Origin: Saccharibacillus alkalitolerans
GTDB taxonomy: Bacteria; Bacillota; Bacilli; Paenibacillales; Paenibacillaceae
Length of the DNA: 64,000 nucleotides
NCBI RefSeq assembly: GCF_011090185.1
Contig: NZ_JAAFGS010000004.1
Location: 641,608-705,607, forward strand
Reading direction: 5' to 3'
Below the pieces are notes generated by a model. That model ran no database searches. It was given only the letters and a program-made list of their open reading frames with translations, and had not been told where the DNA came from. The position numbers and the translations under genes were made by a program. Of this stretch, positions 33,878-42,401 are shown in pieces (within the stretch, counting starts at the first letter, position 1; each line of letters starts with the position of its first letter).

Positions 33878-35650
33878 TTATTGAGCGGCTTGCACTTGGC
33901 TCAAGCTGTGCTGGTATTCCTTGTAAGGCGAAATATCCCAGCCGTCGAGTCTGCCGTTGATCGCCAGCATGTTCGTTCTTTGGTACATCAGGATTTCAGG
34001 AGCGTCGGCGTTGATTTGTTGGTAAGCTTCGGCGTAAATTTCTTTACGCTTGTCCAGATCCAGCTCTTTCTTGCCTTTCGCGTACAGCTCGTCCACTTTA
34101 GGGTTCGAGTAGCCGGAGTTGTTCTGAGCGCCGTCCGTGATGTAGACGGTCGTGTCCGGATCCGGAGTCAGGCCCCATGCGGCGAAGAACATGTCATAAT
34201 CGCCTCTGTCCTTTTTCTCCATGATCGCGTTGAAGTCGAGCGTTTCGGTCACGAGCTTGATGCCCAATTCCTGATAGTTTTCCGTCATGATCGGGATCAG
34301 CGCGTCGACGACCGGGTTGTCGGCCGTAGCCGAGAAGTTGATTTCGAACTTCTTGCCGTCTTTTTCGCGGATGCCGTCGGAGCCTACTGTCCAGCCGGCT
34401 TCGTCCAGCAGCTTCTTCGCTTCATCCGGATTGTAGTCGTAAGTATTGATCTTGTCGGCCGTGTAAGCCCACGATACGTCGGACTGCGGAATATTGATGA
34501 CTTCGGCGTAAGGACCGTAAGCCGCTTCGACCACTTCGGCGCGGTTCAGGCCGTAAGTGAGCGCCTGACGAACTTTTACGTCGCTGAACAGAGGATTTTT
34601 GTTGTTCATCGCCACGTAACCGTAACCGTTGTTTTTCAGAACGTTTACGTCCAGGAAGCCCATGCTTTTCAGCTCTTCCACGTTATCTTCGTTAACGGTA
34701 ACGTTGTCGAGGTCCGTTTCGCCGGACTGCAGCATTGCCATGTTGGTTGTGTCTGTCGTAACTTTGAAAATCACGTTCGGGATTTTGGCCACTCCGCCGT
34801 AGTAGTGTTCGTTGGCGACCAGGTCGACTTCTTGGCCGGCCGAGTAGCTTTTCAGCTTGTAAGGACCCGAGCCTACCGGCTTCGCGTTCAGCTGCTTGAC
34901 GCTTGTCAGGTCGCCCTGCTTGTAGCCTTTGCCGTAATAAGCTTCCGGCAGCGGAGCGACGGCGCCCAGGTTGACCTGCGTCATCGCGTCGTAATCGCTC
35001 ACTGTGATTTCGACCGTTTTGTCGTCGACGACTTTAATGCCGGAAATATCTTTAGCCGTGCCTTTGTTGTATTCGTTAGCGCCCACGACGTTCCAGCTCA
35101 GCGGATCGGACTGGCCGTCGTAGCTTGCGTCCATGTACAGTTTCATGGTGAACAGGTAATCGTTGGCCGTAACCGGCGTACCGTCGCTGAATTTCGCGTC
35201 GTCGCGGATATGGAACGTATACGTTTTGTTATCGTCGGAAATGTCGATCTTGTCGGCCATGTCGTTTTCGTACGTGCCGTCGGCCTTAACTTTGATCAGC
35301 GAAGAAAAGAGGTTGTCGTCGATCGCGAAATCGTATGCCGTTTGGTGGAACAGCGGGTTGAACACGCCTTGAGGAGCTACCGTACCGATGATCATCGAAT
35401 CGGTGCGATTTACCGCGCCTGGAGGGTTCATGGTCATATCCGTCGCTTCCGTCAGCCCGATCGCGCTTTCCGAATCGGCTCCTTCGGCAGGAGTTTCGCC
35501 TGCGGCGTCCTCGCCGGATTCAGCAGGAGTCGTTACTGCGCTGTCTGTACCGTTATCGGCAGGAGCGGCTTCTTCGCCACCACCGCAAGCGGCCAGAATT
35601 GAACCGAATGCCATCAGCGTCACGAGCATTAAAGACAATCTCTTTTTCAT
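33878..35650 (-). CDS. Peptide ABC transporter substrate-binding lipoprotein (OppA-like)
   Basis: A 590-residue extracellular solute-binding protein, family 5. The lipobox ILAAC follows a signal peptide beginning MKKRLSLMLVTLMAFGS, and an acidic Ala/Glu/Gly-rich linker separates it from the fold. Family 5 features include YDFAIDDNLFSSLIKV and VRQALTYGLNRAEVV. I place the start at 35650 (GGGGG upstream); six extra upstream codons are unlikely. It is the first gene of the operon and has a strong promoter about 260 bases upstream. The substrate is probably peptides, but this family also binds nickel or sugars. Confidence 0.93.
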   Translation of the reverse strand: MKKRLSLMLVTLMAFGSILAACGGGEEAAPADNGTDSAVTTPAESGEDAAGETPAEGADSESAIGLTEATDMTMNPPGAVNRTDSMIIGTVAPQGVFNPLFHQTAYDFAIDDNLFSSLIKVKADGTYENDMADKIDISDDNKTYTFHIRDDAKFSDGTPVTANDYLFTMKLYMDASYDGQSDPLSWNVVGANEYNKGTAKDISGIKVVDDKTVEITVSDYDAMTQVNLGAVAPLPEAYYGKGYKQGDLTSVKQLNAKPVGSGPYKLKSYSAGQEVDLVANEHYYGGVAKIPNVIFKVTTDTTNMAMLQSGETDLDNVTVNEDNVEELKSMGFLDVNVLKNNGYGYVAMNNKNPLFSDVKVRQALTYGLNRAEVVEAAYGPYAEVINIPQSDVSWAYTADKINTYDYNPDEAKKLLDEAGWTVGSDGIREKDGKKFEINFSATADNPVVDALIPIMTENYQELGIKLVTETLDFNAIMEKKDRGDYDMFFAAWGLTPDPDTTVYITDGAQNNSGYSNPKVDELYAKGKKELDLDKRKEIYAEAYQQINADAPEILMYQRTNMLAINGRLDGWDISPYKEYQHSLSQVQAAQ

Positions 35651-35903
35651 GTAGATCCCCCTAATCAAGTTATTGAGCTAAAAAGCTATAAAAATAATCG
35701 GAAATGAAAAAGCGTTCTGATTATTTTAAACAAACTCTGACGGCGGCCGACAAGAGGACTGCAAATGCTTCTCTCTCTTTTTGAAAAGCATAAATGCATA
35801 AAGCATCTGCGGACCTTTACATTTAACCTTTGGTCGATTCGATGCCGCACTGCTGCTTACTTTAGCGCGTCGGCTTAATGAACCAGCGGTAAATTTAATG
35901 TCA

Positions 35904-35932
35904 ATAATACGTGTAAATTATATTCACGTCAA
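35904..35932 (-). promoter_or_regulatory. Promoter of the opp operon
   Basis: On the minus strand TTGACG (35927-35932) and TATTAT (35904-35909) are separated by 17 bases. This predicts a leader of about 245 bases before the lipoprotein gene. The leader is AT-rich with short repeats around AAGCAT (35787-35815), but I cannot assign a riboswitch or CodY site. Confidence 0.65.
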
Positions 35933-36297
35933 TACCTTTTTTTGAGAAAAAACACCTTTTCATGATTCGTTTCGCTCAAAAACGTGTATTTTATATCTCT
36001 TTTATGTATAAAAAAACAGAAATATCAACCTTAATAAAACTATTTTGTAAAAGTCGCGTAAAGGCAGTGTCCGCCGTGTGAGGATACATGACAAATAGAC
36101 GCGCCGGATTAAGAGAGATTAAAGGGAGGAAGTTAGGCGTAAAATAGGGAGTTTTTTCATTCTAGCATATTCGCTGCGGAAGAAGAGTCTTTTTTGTTAC
36201 CTTGGAGGCTTTTTATTTTCCTTATATTATAAGAACGTTTTCATATTTGTACAGCTTTTTTTTATCGCTTTATCCGATTTTTCCGGAAACGCAAAAA
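35933..36297. other. AT-rich intergenic stretch upstream of opp
   Basis: No gene is supported. The stretch is much more AT-rich than the surroundings and holds several T- and A-runs. It separates the rpsF operon terminator from the opp promoter and may carry upstream activator or repressor sites. Confidence 0.5.
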
Positions 36298-36323
36298 AGA
36301 CGACCGGCAGCAGCCGATCGTCT
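36298..36323 (-). terminator. rpsF-ssb-rpsR operon terminator
   Basis: A 10-bp GC-rich stem with a 6-base loop is followed by T6 on the minus strand, 15 bases after the rpsR stop. Confidence 0.9.
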
Positions 36324-36337
36324 CTGGGTTCGTTCTC

Positions 36338-36613
36338 TTATTCCGTTGTGTAAGGCAGCAGGGCTACCTGACGCGAACGTTTGATGGCAACGGTCAGCAT
36401 GCGCTGGTACTTCGCGCTTGTGCCCGTTACGCGACGAGGCAGGATTTTACCGCGCTCGCTGATAAATTTACGGAGCAGGTCCGTATCTTTATAGTCGATG
36501 AAAGTGATTTTATTTACCGTGAAATAGCACACTTTACGACGCTTGTTGCGACCACGACGGCCGCCGCTCGGACGTCTTTCGCCGTCTCCGGCATCACGTT
36601 GTCTAAAGCTCAT
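36338..36613 (-). CDS. rpsR: 30S ribosomal protein S18
   Basis: A 91-residue basic protein with the S18 core [25 protein letters not shown] and [22 protein letters not shown] place the start at the second Met (36613), nine bases after AAGGA; the first Met abuts the Shine-Dalgarno. S18 pairs with S6 on the 30S platform. It ends the rpsF-ssb-rpsR operon. Confidence 0.98.
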   Translation of the reverse strand: MSFRQRDAGDGERRPSGGRRGRNKRRKVCYFTVNKITFIDYKDTDLLRKFISERGKILPRRVTGTSAKYQRMLTVAIKRSRQVALLPYTTE

Positions 36614-36634
36614 TCGATTCATTCCTTTCTATAA

Positions 36635-37186
36635 TTAGAATGGCAGGTCGTCATCCGAAATATCGATCGGTCTTCCGTCATCGGAAAAAGGATCCTGATT
36701 ATTGCTGCCGCCTCCGCGAGGAGATTGGCCACCGCCGCGATTTCCGCCGCCACCGCCACCATAAGATGGTTCGGGACGATTTCCGCCGCCGCTGTTGCCT
36801 CCGCCGTTATTGCCGCCTCCGTAAGAAGACGACTCGTCGCGGCCCGATCCGCCGCCGCCATCGCGGTTCGGCGATTCCAGGAAACGGACGTTATCGGCAA
36901 TAACTTCGGTCACGTATACACGCTTGCCTTCGTTATTGTCGTAGTTCCGTACTTGAATACGGCCTTCCACCGCCGTCAAGCGTCCCTTACGCAAGTAGTT
37001 CGCGCAGGTCTCCGCCAGCTGGCGCCAGGTAACTACCGGAATGAAGTCCGCTTCGCGTTCCCCACCCTGGCTCGTAAACGGACGGTCGACTGCAATCGTA
37101 AACTGGGTTACGGCCACGCCCGCAGGCGTATACCGCAGCTCAGGGTCACGTGTCAGCCGGCCGATCAGAATGACTCGGTTCAACAT
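36635..37186 (-). CDS. ssb: Single-stranded DNA-binding protein
   Basis: A 183-residue SSB. The OB fold (1-105; [23 protein letters not shown]) is followed by a long Gly/Asn/Ser-rich tail and the conserved acidic C-terminal tip ending DISDDDLPF, which docks partner proteins. AGGGGA lies before the ATG. It lies between rpsF and rpsR, the standard order. Confidence 0.98.
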   Translation of the reverse strand: MLNRVILIGRLTRDPELRYTPAGVAVTQFTIAVDRPFTSQGGEREADFIPVVTWRQLAETCANYLRKGRLTAVEGRIQVRNYDNNEGKRVYVTEVIADNVRFLESPNRDGGGGSGRDESSSYGGGNNGGGNSGGGNRPEPSYGGGGGGNRGGGQSPRGGGSNNQDPFSDDGRPIDISDDDLPF

Positions 37187-37219
37187 CTCGATCCCCTCCT
37201 TTGCCGATAAGTTCGACGA

Positions 37220-37510
37220 TTACTTCGTTGGTACTGCGGTAATCAGGTAGCGGATGACATCATCGGAAATTTTCATGACGCGCTCGAGTTCTGTAACGAC
37301 AGCCGGTTCAGCTGTGAAGTTAGTCAGAACGTAGAATCCGTCACGGAATTTCTTGATCTCATACGCGAGGCGGCGTTTACCCATTGCATCGTGCTTGGTA
37401 ATTTCGCCGTTACCGTCAGTGATGATGCCCGAGAATCTATTGATAGCAGCGTCTACCGCTTCTTGTTCAACGTCTGGACGAATGATGTACATCACTTCAT
37501 AGTTGCGCAT
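37220..37510 (-). CDS. rpsF: 30S ribosomal protein S6
   Basis: A 96-residue protein beginning MRNYEVMYIIRPD, with KRRLAYEIKKFRDGFYVLTNF. The ATG at 37510 has AAGGAGG eight bases upstream; the GTG three codons earlier overlaps that site. It is first in the operon, with a strong promoter at 37587-37615. Confidence 0.98.
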   Translation of the reverse strand: MRNYEVMYIIRPDVEQEAVDAAINRFSGIITDGNGEITKHDAMGKRRLAYEIKKFRDGFYVLTNFTAEPAVVTELERVMKISDDVIRYLITAVPTK

Positions 37511-37615
37511 ATGTTTCACCTCCTTTTGGACTAAGGCCCCTACTCAAGATAGGAGCAAGGAACGGGCTATAAGCCCGGACCGTATTATTATATCAGACTT
37601 TGCTCTCGGCATCAA
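37511..37615 (-). promoter_or_regulatory. rpsF promoter and structured leader
   Basis: On the minus strand TTGATG (37610-37615) and TATAAT (37587-37592) are 17 bases apart. The short leader contains two hairpins: a GC-rich one at 37563-37578 and a 7-bp one at about 37533-37553. In many bacteria the S6:S18 complex binds a leader hairpin here and represses the operon; these hairpins are candidates, but I could not fit the published consensus by eye. Confidence 0.6.
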
Positions 37616-37643
37616 TAATTTTTTCCAGCCGTACAAAACAAAA

Positions 37644-37662
37644 AAACGACCCTCGGTCGTTT
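37644..37662 (-). terminator. tRNA-Ser terminator
   Basis: An 8-bp stem with a 3-base loop is followed on the minus strand by a long T-rich run. It lies 16 bases after the tRNA CCA end. Confidence 0.85.
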
Positions 37663-37677
37663 GTCTGAGTAACAATA

Positions 37678-37768
37678 TGGCGGAGAGGGTGGGATTCGAA
37701 CCCACGCACGCTTTGACACGCCTAACTGATTTCGAGTCAGCCCCCTTGGGCCTCTTGGGTACCTCTCC
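37678..37768 (-). tRNA. tRNA-Ser (anticodon CGA)
   Basis: On the minus strand a 7-bp acceptor stem GGAGAGG/CCTCTCC encloses a D arm, an anticodon arm with loop CTCGAAA (anticodon CGA, reading UCG), the long variable arm of class II serine tRNAs and a standard T arm with GGTTCGAATCC. The discriminator G and an encoded CCA tail (37678-37680) are present. The total is 91 nucleotides. Confidence 0.96.
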
Positions 37769-37934
37769 ACAAACAAGTTTCACAACAAGATTTATTATAT
37801 AGCAGGCTCAAGAAAATATCAAGCGCTTTATTGGAAATTCGCAAAAATATTTATCGAGGCAAAAAGCGGCTGGGGCCGCCGGAAAACGGCCGCTCTGCGG
37901 CGGCACAAGCTTTCCGGACAAACCTCAGCTGCGT

Positions 37935-38147
37935 TTAATCCTGCTGTTGTTCCGCTGCCGCGGACTTCAGCACTTTTTTCATATTCTTTTCGAACTTCGC
38001 TCTTGGGATCAAAACGCTGTGCTGGCATCCGACGCATTTGATCCGGATATCCATACCCATGCGAATGACCTCCATCTCGTTGCTGCCGCACGGATGCGGT
38101 TTTTTCATCTGGACAATGTCCCCCAGACCGAATACTTTTCGTTCCAA
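37935..38147 (-). CDS. DUF951 (YyzM-like) small protein
   Basis: A 70-residue protein that includes the family signature VQMKKPHPCGSNEMEVIRMGMDIRIKC-GCQHSV, with two Cys pairs that may bind a metal. I choose the TTG at 38147 because AAGGGG lies eight bases upstream and the homologous N-terminus begins there; the longer frame overlaps mscS and is Arg-rich noise. It is conserved near parB and rpsF in Bacilli. The function is unknown. Confidence 0.9.
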   Translation of the reverse strand: MERKVFGLGDIVQMKKPHPCGSNEMEVIRMGMDIRIKCVGCQHSVLIPRAKFEKNMKKVLKSAAAEQQQD

Positions 38148-38166
38148 ACGGACCACCCCTTTTTCC

Positions 38167-39234
38167 TCACTGCGCCGAATGCGGCTTGTCCTCCGTATTC
38201 GGCGTCTTCTCCGCATCGGTCTTCTCGGATTCCGGCTTGCCCGGCCCCTCGGGCTTTCCTTCCGACTTCGGCTCCGCAGACTGCTCGGATTCGCGCGAGT
38301 TTGCTTCTTCTTTCGCCTGCGCTTTTCGTTCCGCTTCTTCGGCCAGCGCCTGCTTCAAGGCATCGTCCCGCTCCAGCGCGCGTTTGATCTCGCCCCGGAT
38401 GAGGCTCTCGACTTCCGCCTGCGCATTCGGCGAACAGCTGACCGCGATACGCAGCGTATATTCGCCGGTCGTGATGGCCTGTACGCCCAGAATTTCCGGA
38501 ACGGTGAGCACTTTTTCGCTGTTGTCGCGAACTTTTACCAGCGCGCCGCCGATCAGGTGCATCGCTTCGTCGAGCGGCCGGGCCGCAGCCATCGGAATGT
38601 CGATGACGGCTTTGGCGTCCGCCAGGGAGAAGTTGGTCACGTTGGTGATCGTGCCGTTCGGAATCGCATAGACTTCTCCGTTCCAGTTGCGCAGTCGGGT
38701 GGTACGCAGTCCGATGACTTCGACCGTCCCTTTATAGGTGGCGATCTGCACGACGTCGCCTACGGCGAACTGATCTTCGAACACGATGAAAAAGCCCGTA
38801 ATGACGTCTTTAACCAAACTTTGAGCCCCGAAGCCGATCGCGAGCCCGACGACTCCGGCGCTGGCGATCAGCGGAGCGAGATTGTAGCCGAGCTCCGAAA
38901 TGATCAGCAGCAGCATCACGAAGTTCAGCACGATGCTTACCATGTTTTTCAGCAGCCGGCCGACCGTGACGAACCGTCTCGGCTTGACGCGGAACTTATT
39001 CTCGCCGCTTTCTTTGGTCTGACGCAGCAGCGCCCGATCGATAATCTTGTAGACGATCCGGATGGCGATCTGCGCCAATACGATGATCAACGCGATGCGC
39101 AGCGCCGTATCGGCCAGCGCGATCCATGTCGCGGCATCCGTCAACTTGTTCCAGATGCCCGCAAGAAAAGATACGGTTTCTTTGGCTGTCTCGCCGGGCT
39201 CTCCCGTCTTTTCATTCAAAATTCCGTAAACCAT
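38167..39234 (-). CDS. MscS-family mechanosensitive channel
   Basis: A 355-residue protein with N-terminal transmembrane helices (about 30-60, 95-125 and 130-150) and the MscS pore and beta domain (GLAIGFGAQSLVKDVITGFFIVFEDQFAVGD). A Glu/Lys/Ser-rich C-terminal tail of about 60 residues is predicted to be disordered. It opens under membrane tension to release solutes on osmotic down-shock. GGAGAGGAG precedes the ATG. It is upstream of the DUF951 gene by 19 bases. Confidence 0.94.
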   Translation of the reverse strand: MVYGILNEKTGEPGETAKETVSFLAGIWNKLTDAATWIALADTALRIALIIVLAQIAIRIVYKIIDRALLRQTKESGENKFRVKPRRFVTVGRLLKNMVSIVLNFVMLLLIISELGYNLAPLIASAGVVGLAIGFGAQSLVKDVITGFFIVFEDQFAVGDVVQIATYKGTVEVIGLRTTRLRNWNGEVYAIPNGTITNVTNFSLADAKAVIDIPMAAARPLDEAMHLIGGALVKVRDNSEKVLTVPEILGVQAITTGEYTLRIAVSCSPNAQAEVESLIRGEIKRALERDDALKQALAEEAERKAQAKEEANSRESEQSAEPKSEGKPEGPGKPESEKTDAEKTPNTEDKPHSAQ

Positions 39235-39324
39235 CCCAGCTCTCCTCTCCTGCGCCGCGCCCGGGTCGGCTTTCCTGACGGAAGCTCACTAGGGCCGGGC
39301 GCGGGAAATTCGTTTCGAGTCGGT

Positions 39325-39570
39325 TCAAACCGTTTGATCGTAAGCCGATCCGTTTTTCCGGAAGACGCCCCGGATCTCGATGCTTTCCTCGCCGACGATC
39401 GTCATAACCCGCTCAAGCGAATCTTCGCCGAAAGCGACGCAGAGCGCGCAGCCGGCCGTGATTTCCGCAGGCGTAGGAACCAGTTCGAATTCGACCGCGG
39501 CGTCTTCGAGCAGCATTTCCGTCCGGAGAGCCTGCTGGGACGAGTCGAACGCCATGACCAGTTCGTTCAT
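39325..39570 (-). CDS. DUF3343 protein (putative sulfur/selenium carrier-like)
   Basis: An 81-residue protein with the DUF3343 core LVPTPAEITAGCALCVAF, whose Cys residues resemble a TusA-like carrier. It overlaps the DUF4446 gene by four bases and is two genes from a cysteine desulfurase, which fits a sulfur-relay role. The function is not demonstrated. Confidence 0.8.
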   Translation of the reverse strand: MNELVMAFDSSQQALRTEMLLEDAAVEFELVPTPAEITAGCALCVAFGEDSLERVMTIVGEESIEIRGVFRKNGSAYDQTV

Positions 39571-40073
39571 CCCCGGCCCTCCCGGCGTGCCTGCTCGATC
39601 GCTTCTTTCTCCTCCGGCGACAGCGCGTACTTCGAATCGCCCTGCTCTACCGGCTTCGCGTAGACGTAAGAGCTGTCCCGGTTATGCAGGCCGCTCATCA
39701 CGATTCCGTTATCCATGTCGTCGAGCAGCGCCAGCGAAAAACTCAAATCGCTCCCCTGATCGGAAAATGCATTATAGCGCTTGATCCCGAGTTTCGATTT
39801 GGCCATTCGCTGGCGCTGCTCGATCATCATCATGGTACGCCGCTGCTTCTCCTGCTCGTCTTCCACGGAATCGGTCTGCATCTTCAGGTTCAGCAGCAGC
39901 GATTCCAGGTCTTCGACTCCCGCACCCGCCATCATGCGTTCATATCGTTTGCGCAGACGGCCCAGCTTCACGGACTGCGTCAAAACGATAATGAGAAGGA
40001 GGAACACCAACACCGCCAAAACGGCGACAACCGCAAATAACTGTTCGGAAATCAATTCATTCAATTCTGCCAT
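39567..40073 (-). CDS. DUF4446 membrane-anchored coiled-coil protein
   Basis: A 168-residue protein with one transmembrane helix (about 13-35), a coiled-coil segment with Arg/Glu/Gln-rich heptads (about 40-95) and a small C-terminal domain containing GIKRYNAFSDQGSDLSFSLALLDDMDNGIVMSG, diagnostic for DUF4446. The start at 40073 (MAELNELI) is chosen for homology; the Shine-Dalgarno is weak. The family is typical of Bacilli and Clostridia near parB. The role is unknown. Confidence 0.85.
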   Translation of the reverse strand: MAELNELISEQLFAVVAVLAVLVFLLLIIVLTQSVKLGRLRKRYERMMAGAGVEDLESLLLNLKMQTDSVEDEQEKQRRTMMMIEQRQRMAKSKLGIKRYNAFSDQGSDLSFSLALLDDMDNGIVMSGLHNRDSSYVYAKPVEQGDSKYALSPEEKEAIEQARREGRG

Positions 40074-40278
40074 GCTTCGACTCTTTCCCTTCTGTTGCGG
40101 ATCTGCGGCGCAGGCCGTATCTTCCGACCTCCGGGGCCTGCTGGAACGGCACATTCCCCCGGAAAAGGCTTCCGTACTCCGTAAGCCCTAGGCTTTGAAG
40201 ACACATCCTGAACGCCCAAGCTGTATGTGTATCCGATTGGCGGGTGCATCTCCGATATTTACCCGGTTTGCCTCCCCG

Positions 40279-41448
40279 CTACACGGAGCGCGCGATTTCC
40301 CGCATCGCTTCCGTCAAAGCTTCCGTCTCCGCCCTTGTCGTATCGTAACCGACGCTGCTCCGGACGGCTCCGCCGGCCGTCGTGCCGGCCGTACGATGCG
40401 CAAGCGGCGTGCAGTGATAACCGGCTCGCACGGCGATTCCGTAATGGCGATCCAAACGAAAAGCGATCTCGGCCGCATCCATGCCGTCCAGCGTGAACGA
40501 AACGATCCCTGTTCGAGGTTCCCCCAACTTCGGGCCGAGCAGGTTGAGTCCGTCCACCGAGGACAGCTGTTCCATGAGCAGCTGCGTCAGCTCCCATTCT
40601 CTGCGTCCGATAACGGCGGCTCCTTCTTCCAGCACATGCCGTACGCCGGCACCAAGCCCGGCAATGCCGACCGTATTCGGAGTGCCGGCTTCGTATCGGT
40701 CGGGACGCACGGAAGGCTGTTCGGCTTCTTCGGACTGGCTGCCTGTTCCGCCGTGCATCAGCGGCGTCAAATCGATCGCCGGCCGAATATACAATCCGCC
40801 CGTGCCCTGCGGACCGAGAAGTCCCTTGTGTCCCGGAAAAGCCAGCAGGTCGATGCCGAGACGTTCGACGTCGATTTCCATCGTGCCCGCGCTCTGCGCG
40901 GCATCGACCAGCAGATAGGCTCCATGGCTGCGCGCGATCTGGGCGATGTCCGCCACAGGAAGAATGCTGCCCAGCAGATTCGAACTGTGGTTGCAAACGA
41001 TCAGCCGGGTATTCGCCCTGCACAGCGATGACAGTTCGGCCGTATCGATCGTCCCCGATTCGTCCGCTTGTACATAATCGACCTGTACGCCGTGCCGGCG
41101 CCGCATATACTCAAGCGGCCGACGCACCGAATTGTGTTCGATCATGGTCGCGACGACGTGGTCGCCGGGCAGCAGCAGTCCCTTGATCGCCTGATTGAGA
41201 GCCGCGGTCGTATTGGGCATAAAAGCGATGTCGTTCGGATTGGACACGCCGAACAAACGACCGAGCGACATGCGCGTACGCATCAGCACCCGACCCGCCG
41301 ATACAGCCATGCGATGAGCGCCTCGGCCGGGATTGGCGGCTTCTTCCTGCATGGAACGAGTCATCGCTTCCAATACCGCTTCCGGCTTCGGCCAGGAAGT
41401 CGCCGCGTGATCCAGATAGATCACCGCTTTGTCATCCGGTCGGTTCAT
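40279..41448 (-). CDS. Class V aminotransferase, cysteine desulfurase-like
   Basis: A 389-residue PLP enzyme. It begins VIYLDHAATSWPKPEAV, the PLP Lys lies in FPGHKGLLGPQG, and a candidate catalytic Cys lies in GYHCTPLAHR, in the short-loop (SufS/CsdA-like) arrangement. It would release sulfur from cysteine as enzyme-bound persulfide. The start at 41448 (MNRPDDKA) has GGGAGGGG upstream. It is near a DUF3343 gene, and this pairing recurs in Paenibacillaceae as I recall. Confidence 0.9.
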   Translation of the reverse strand: MNRPDDKAVIYLDHAATSWPKPEAVLEAMTRSMQEEAANPGRGAHRMAVSAGRVLMRTRMSLGRLFGVSNPNDIAFMPNTTAALNQAIKGLLLPGDHVVATMIEHNSVRRPLEYMRRRHGVQVDYVQADESGTIDTAELSSLCRANTRLIVCNHSSNLLGSILPVADIAQIARSHGAYLLVDAAQSAGTMEIDVERLGIDLLAFPGHKGLLGPQGTGGLYIRPAIDLTPLMHGGTGSQSEEAEQPSVRPDRYEAGTPNTVGIAGLGAGVRHVLEEGAAVIGRREWELTQLLMEQLSSVDGLNLLGPKLGEPRTGIVSFTLDGMDAAEIAFRLDRHYGIAVRAGYHCTPLAHRTAGTTAGGAVRSSVGYDTTRAETEALTEAMREIARSV

Positions 41449-41546
41449 ATCCGCCCCTCCCTTCTGTCCTTCGGACACGGATTCGGAATACCATTATAAT
41501 GAGGGAAAACTTTCGCAAGAGCTCTGCAAATGCCTGAAAGACAAGC

Positions 41547-42401
41547 TTATTGCAGCAAATCGAGCAGCCGCTGCAAATCTTGTTGATTGTAATAATTCAA
41601 TTCGATTTTTCCCTTTTCTTTGCTGCCCGGCTTGATCTTGACCGTCGTTTTGAAGTGCTCGCGCAGCGACTCTTCCACGTGTTCGATGTAAGGGTCGCGT
41701 TTTCCGGCTTTAGGCTTGGCTTTATTCCGTCCCTTGGTTCCCGCCTGCTGGACGGCTTCCTCGAGTTCCCGAACGCTCCATGCTTCGCGGATCGCCTTCT
41801 CCGCCAGCTCCAGCTGCAGCTCGGGATTCTTCAGACCCACGATCGCCTTGGCATGACCCATCGATAGCGTTCCACGTGAAACATGATCTTTCACCTCTTC
41901 GGGCAGCGTCAGCAAGCGCAAAAAGTTGGCGATATGGGAGCGCGATTTTCCGACTTTGAGGGACAGCTCTTCCTGAGTCATTTTGAACTCGTCCATCAAC
42001 GATTGATAGGCGACCGCGATCTCCATCGCGTTAAGATTTTCCCGCTGCACATTTTCGATCAAAGCGATTTCCATTACCTGCTGATCGGTAAATTCGCGGA
42101 TGACGGCCGGTATTTCCGTCTTGCCGGCGAGAGCCGAAGCACGGCTCCGTCGCTCGCCGGCAATAATTTCGTAGCCTTTCAGTACGCTTCGAACGATGAT
42201 CGGCTGAATGACGCCGTGTTGGCGAATCGAATCCGCCAGCTCCCGCAATCCATCTTCGTCAAATGAGTGCCGGGGCTGATACGGATTGGCACGAAGCTGA
42301 TTGAGCGGAATCTCGACCACCTTGTCGTTTTCTCCTACCGACAGAGAAGGAATGAGCGCATCCAACCCTTTGCCGAGCCCCTTGCCCATTTTTTTATTCA
42401 T
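41547..42401 (-). CDS. parB: Chromosome-partitioning protein ParB (Spo0J)
   Basis: A 284-residue CTP-dependent clamp protein. It begins MNKKMGKGLGKGLDALIP, with the CTP-binding motifs YQPRHSF and GERRSRAS, the ENVQRENL and HTH region (about 110-170; LSLKVGKSRSHIANFLRLL) and the C-terminal dimerisation domain. It loads at parS and spreads. The ATG overlaps the parA end by eight bases. A near-perfect parS lies inside the gene at 41868-41883. Confidence 0.97.
   Translation of the reverse strand: MNKKMGKGLGKGLDALIPSLSVGENDKVVEIPLNQLRANPYQPRHSFDEDGLRELADSIRQHGVIQPIIVRSVLKGYEIIAGERRSRASALAGKTEIPAVIREFTDQQVMEIALIENVQRENLNAMEIAVAYQSLMDEFKMTQEELSLKVGKSRSHIANFLRLLTLPEEVKDHVSRGTLSMGHAKAIVGLKNPELQLELAEKAIREAWSVRELEEAVQQAGTKGRNKAKPKAGKRDPYIEHVEESLREHFKTTVKIKPGSKEKGKIELNYYNQQDLQRLLDLLQ
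41868..41883. other. parS site within parB
   Basis: CGTTCCACGTGAAACA differs from the Bacillus parS consensus TGTTNCACGTGAAACA only at the first base. Bacillus also has a parS inside spo0J, which supports the assignment. Confidence 0.9.

Noticed and set aside
36640..37210. Plus-strand frames rich in Arg/Ala opposite ssb
   Set aside because: They mirror the Gly/Asn repeat tail of SSB and carry no independent signal.
29677..41546. CRISPR array, prophage or insertion sequence in the middle of the window
   Set aside because: No regularly spaced repeats, transposase, integrase or phage genes were seen; the region is transporter and ribosomal genes with normal spacers.
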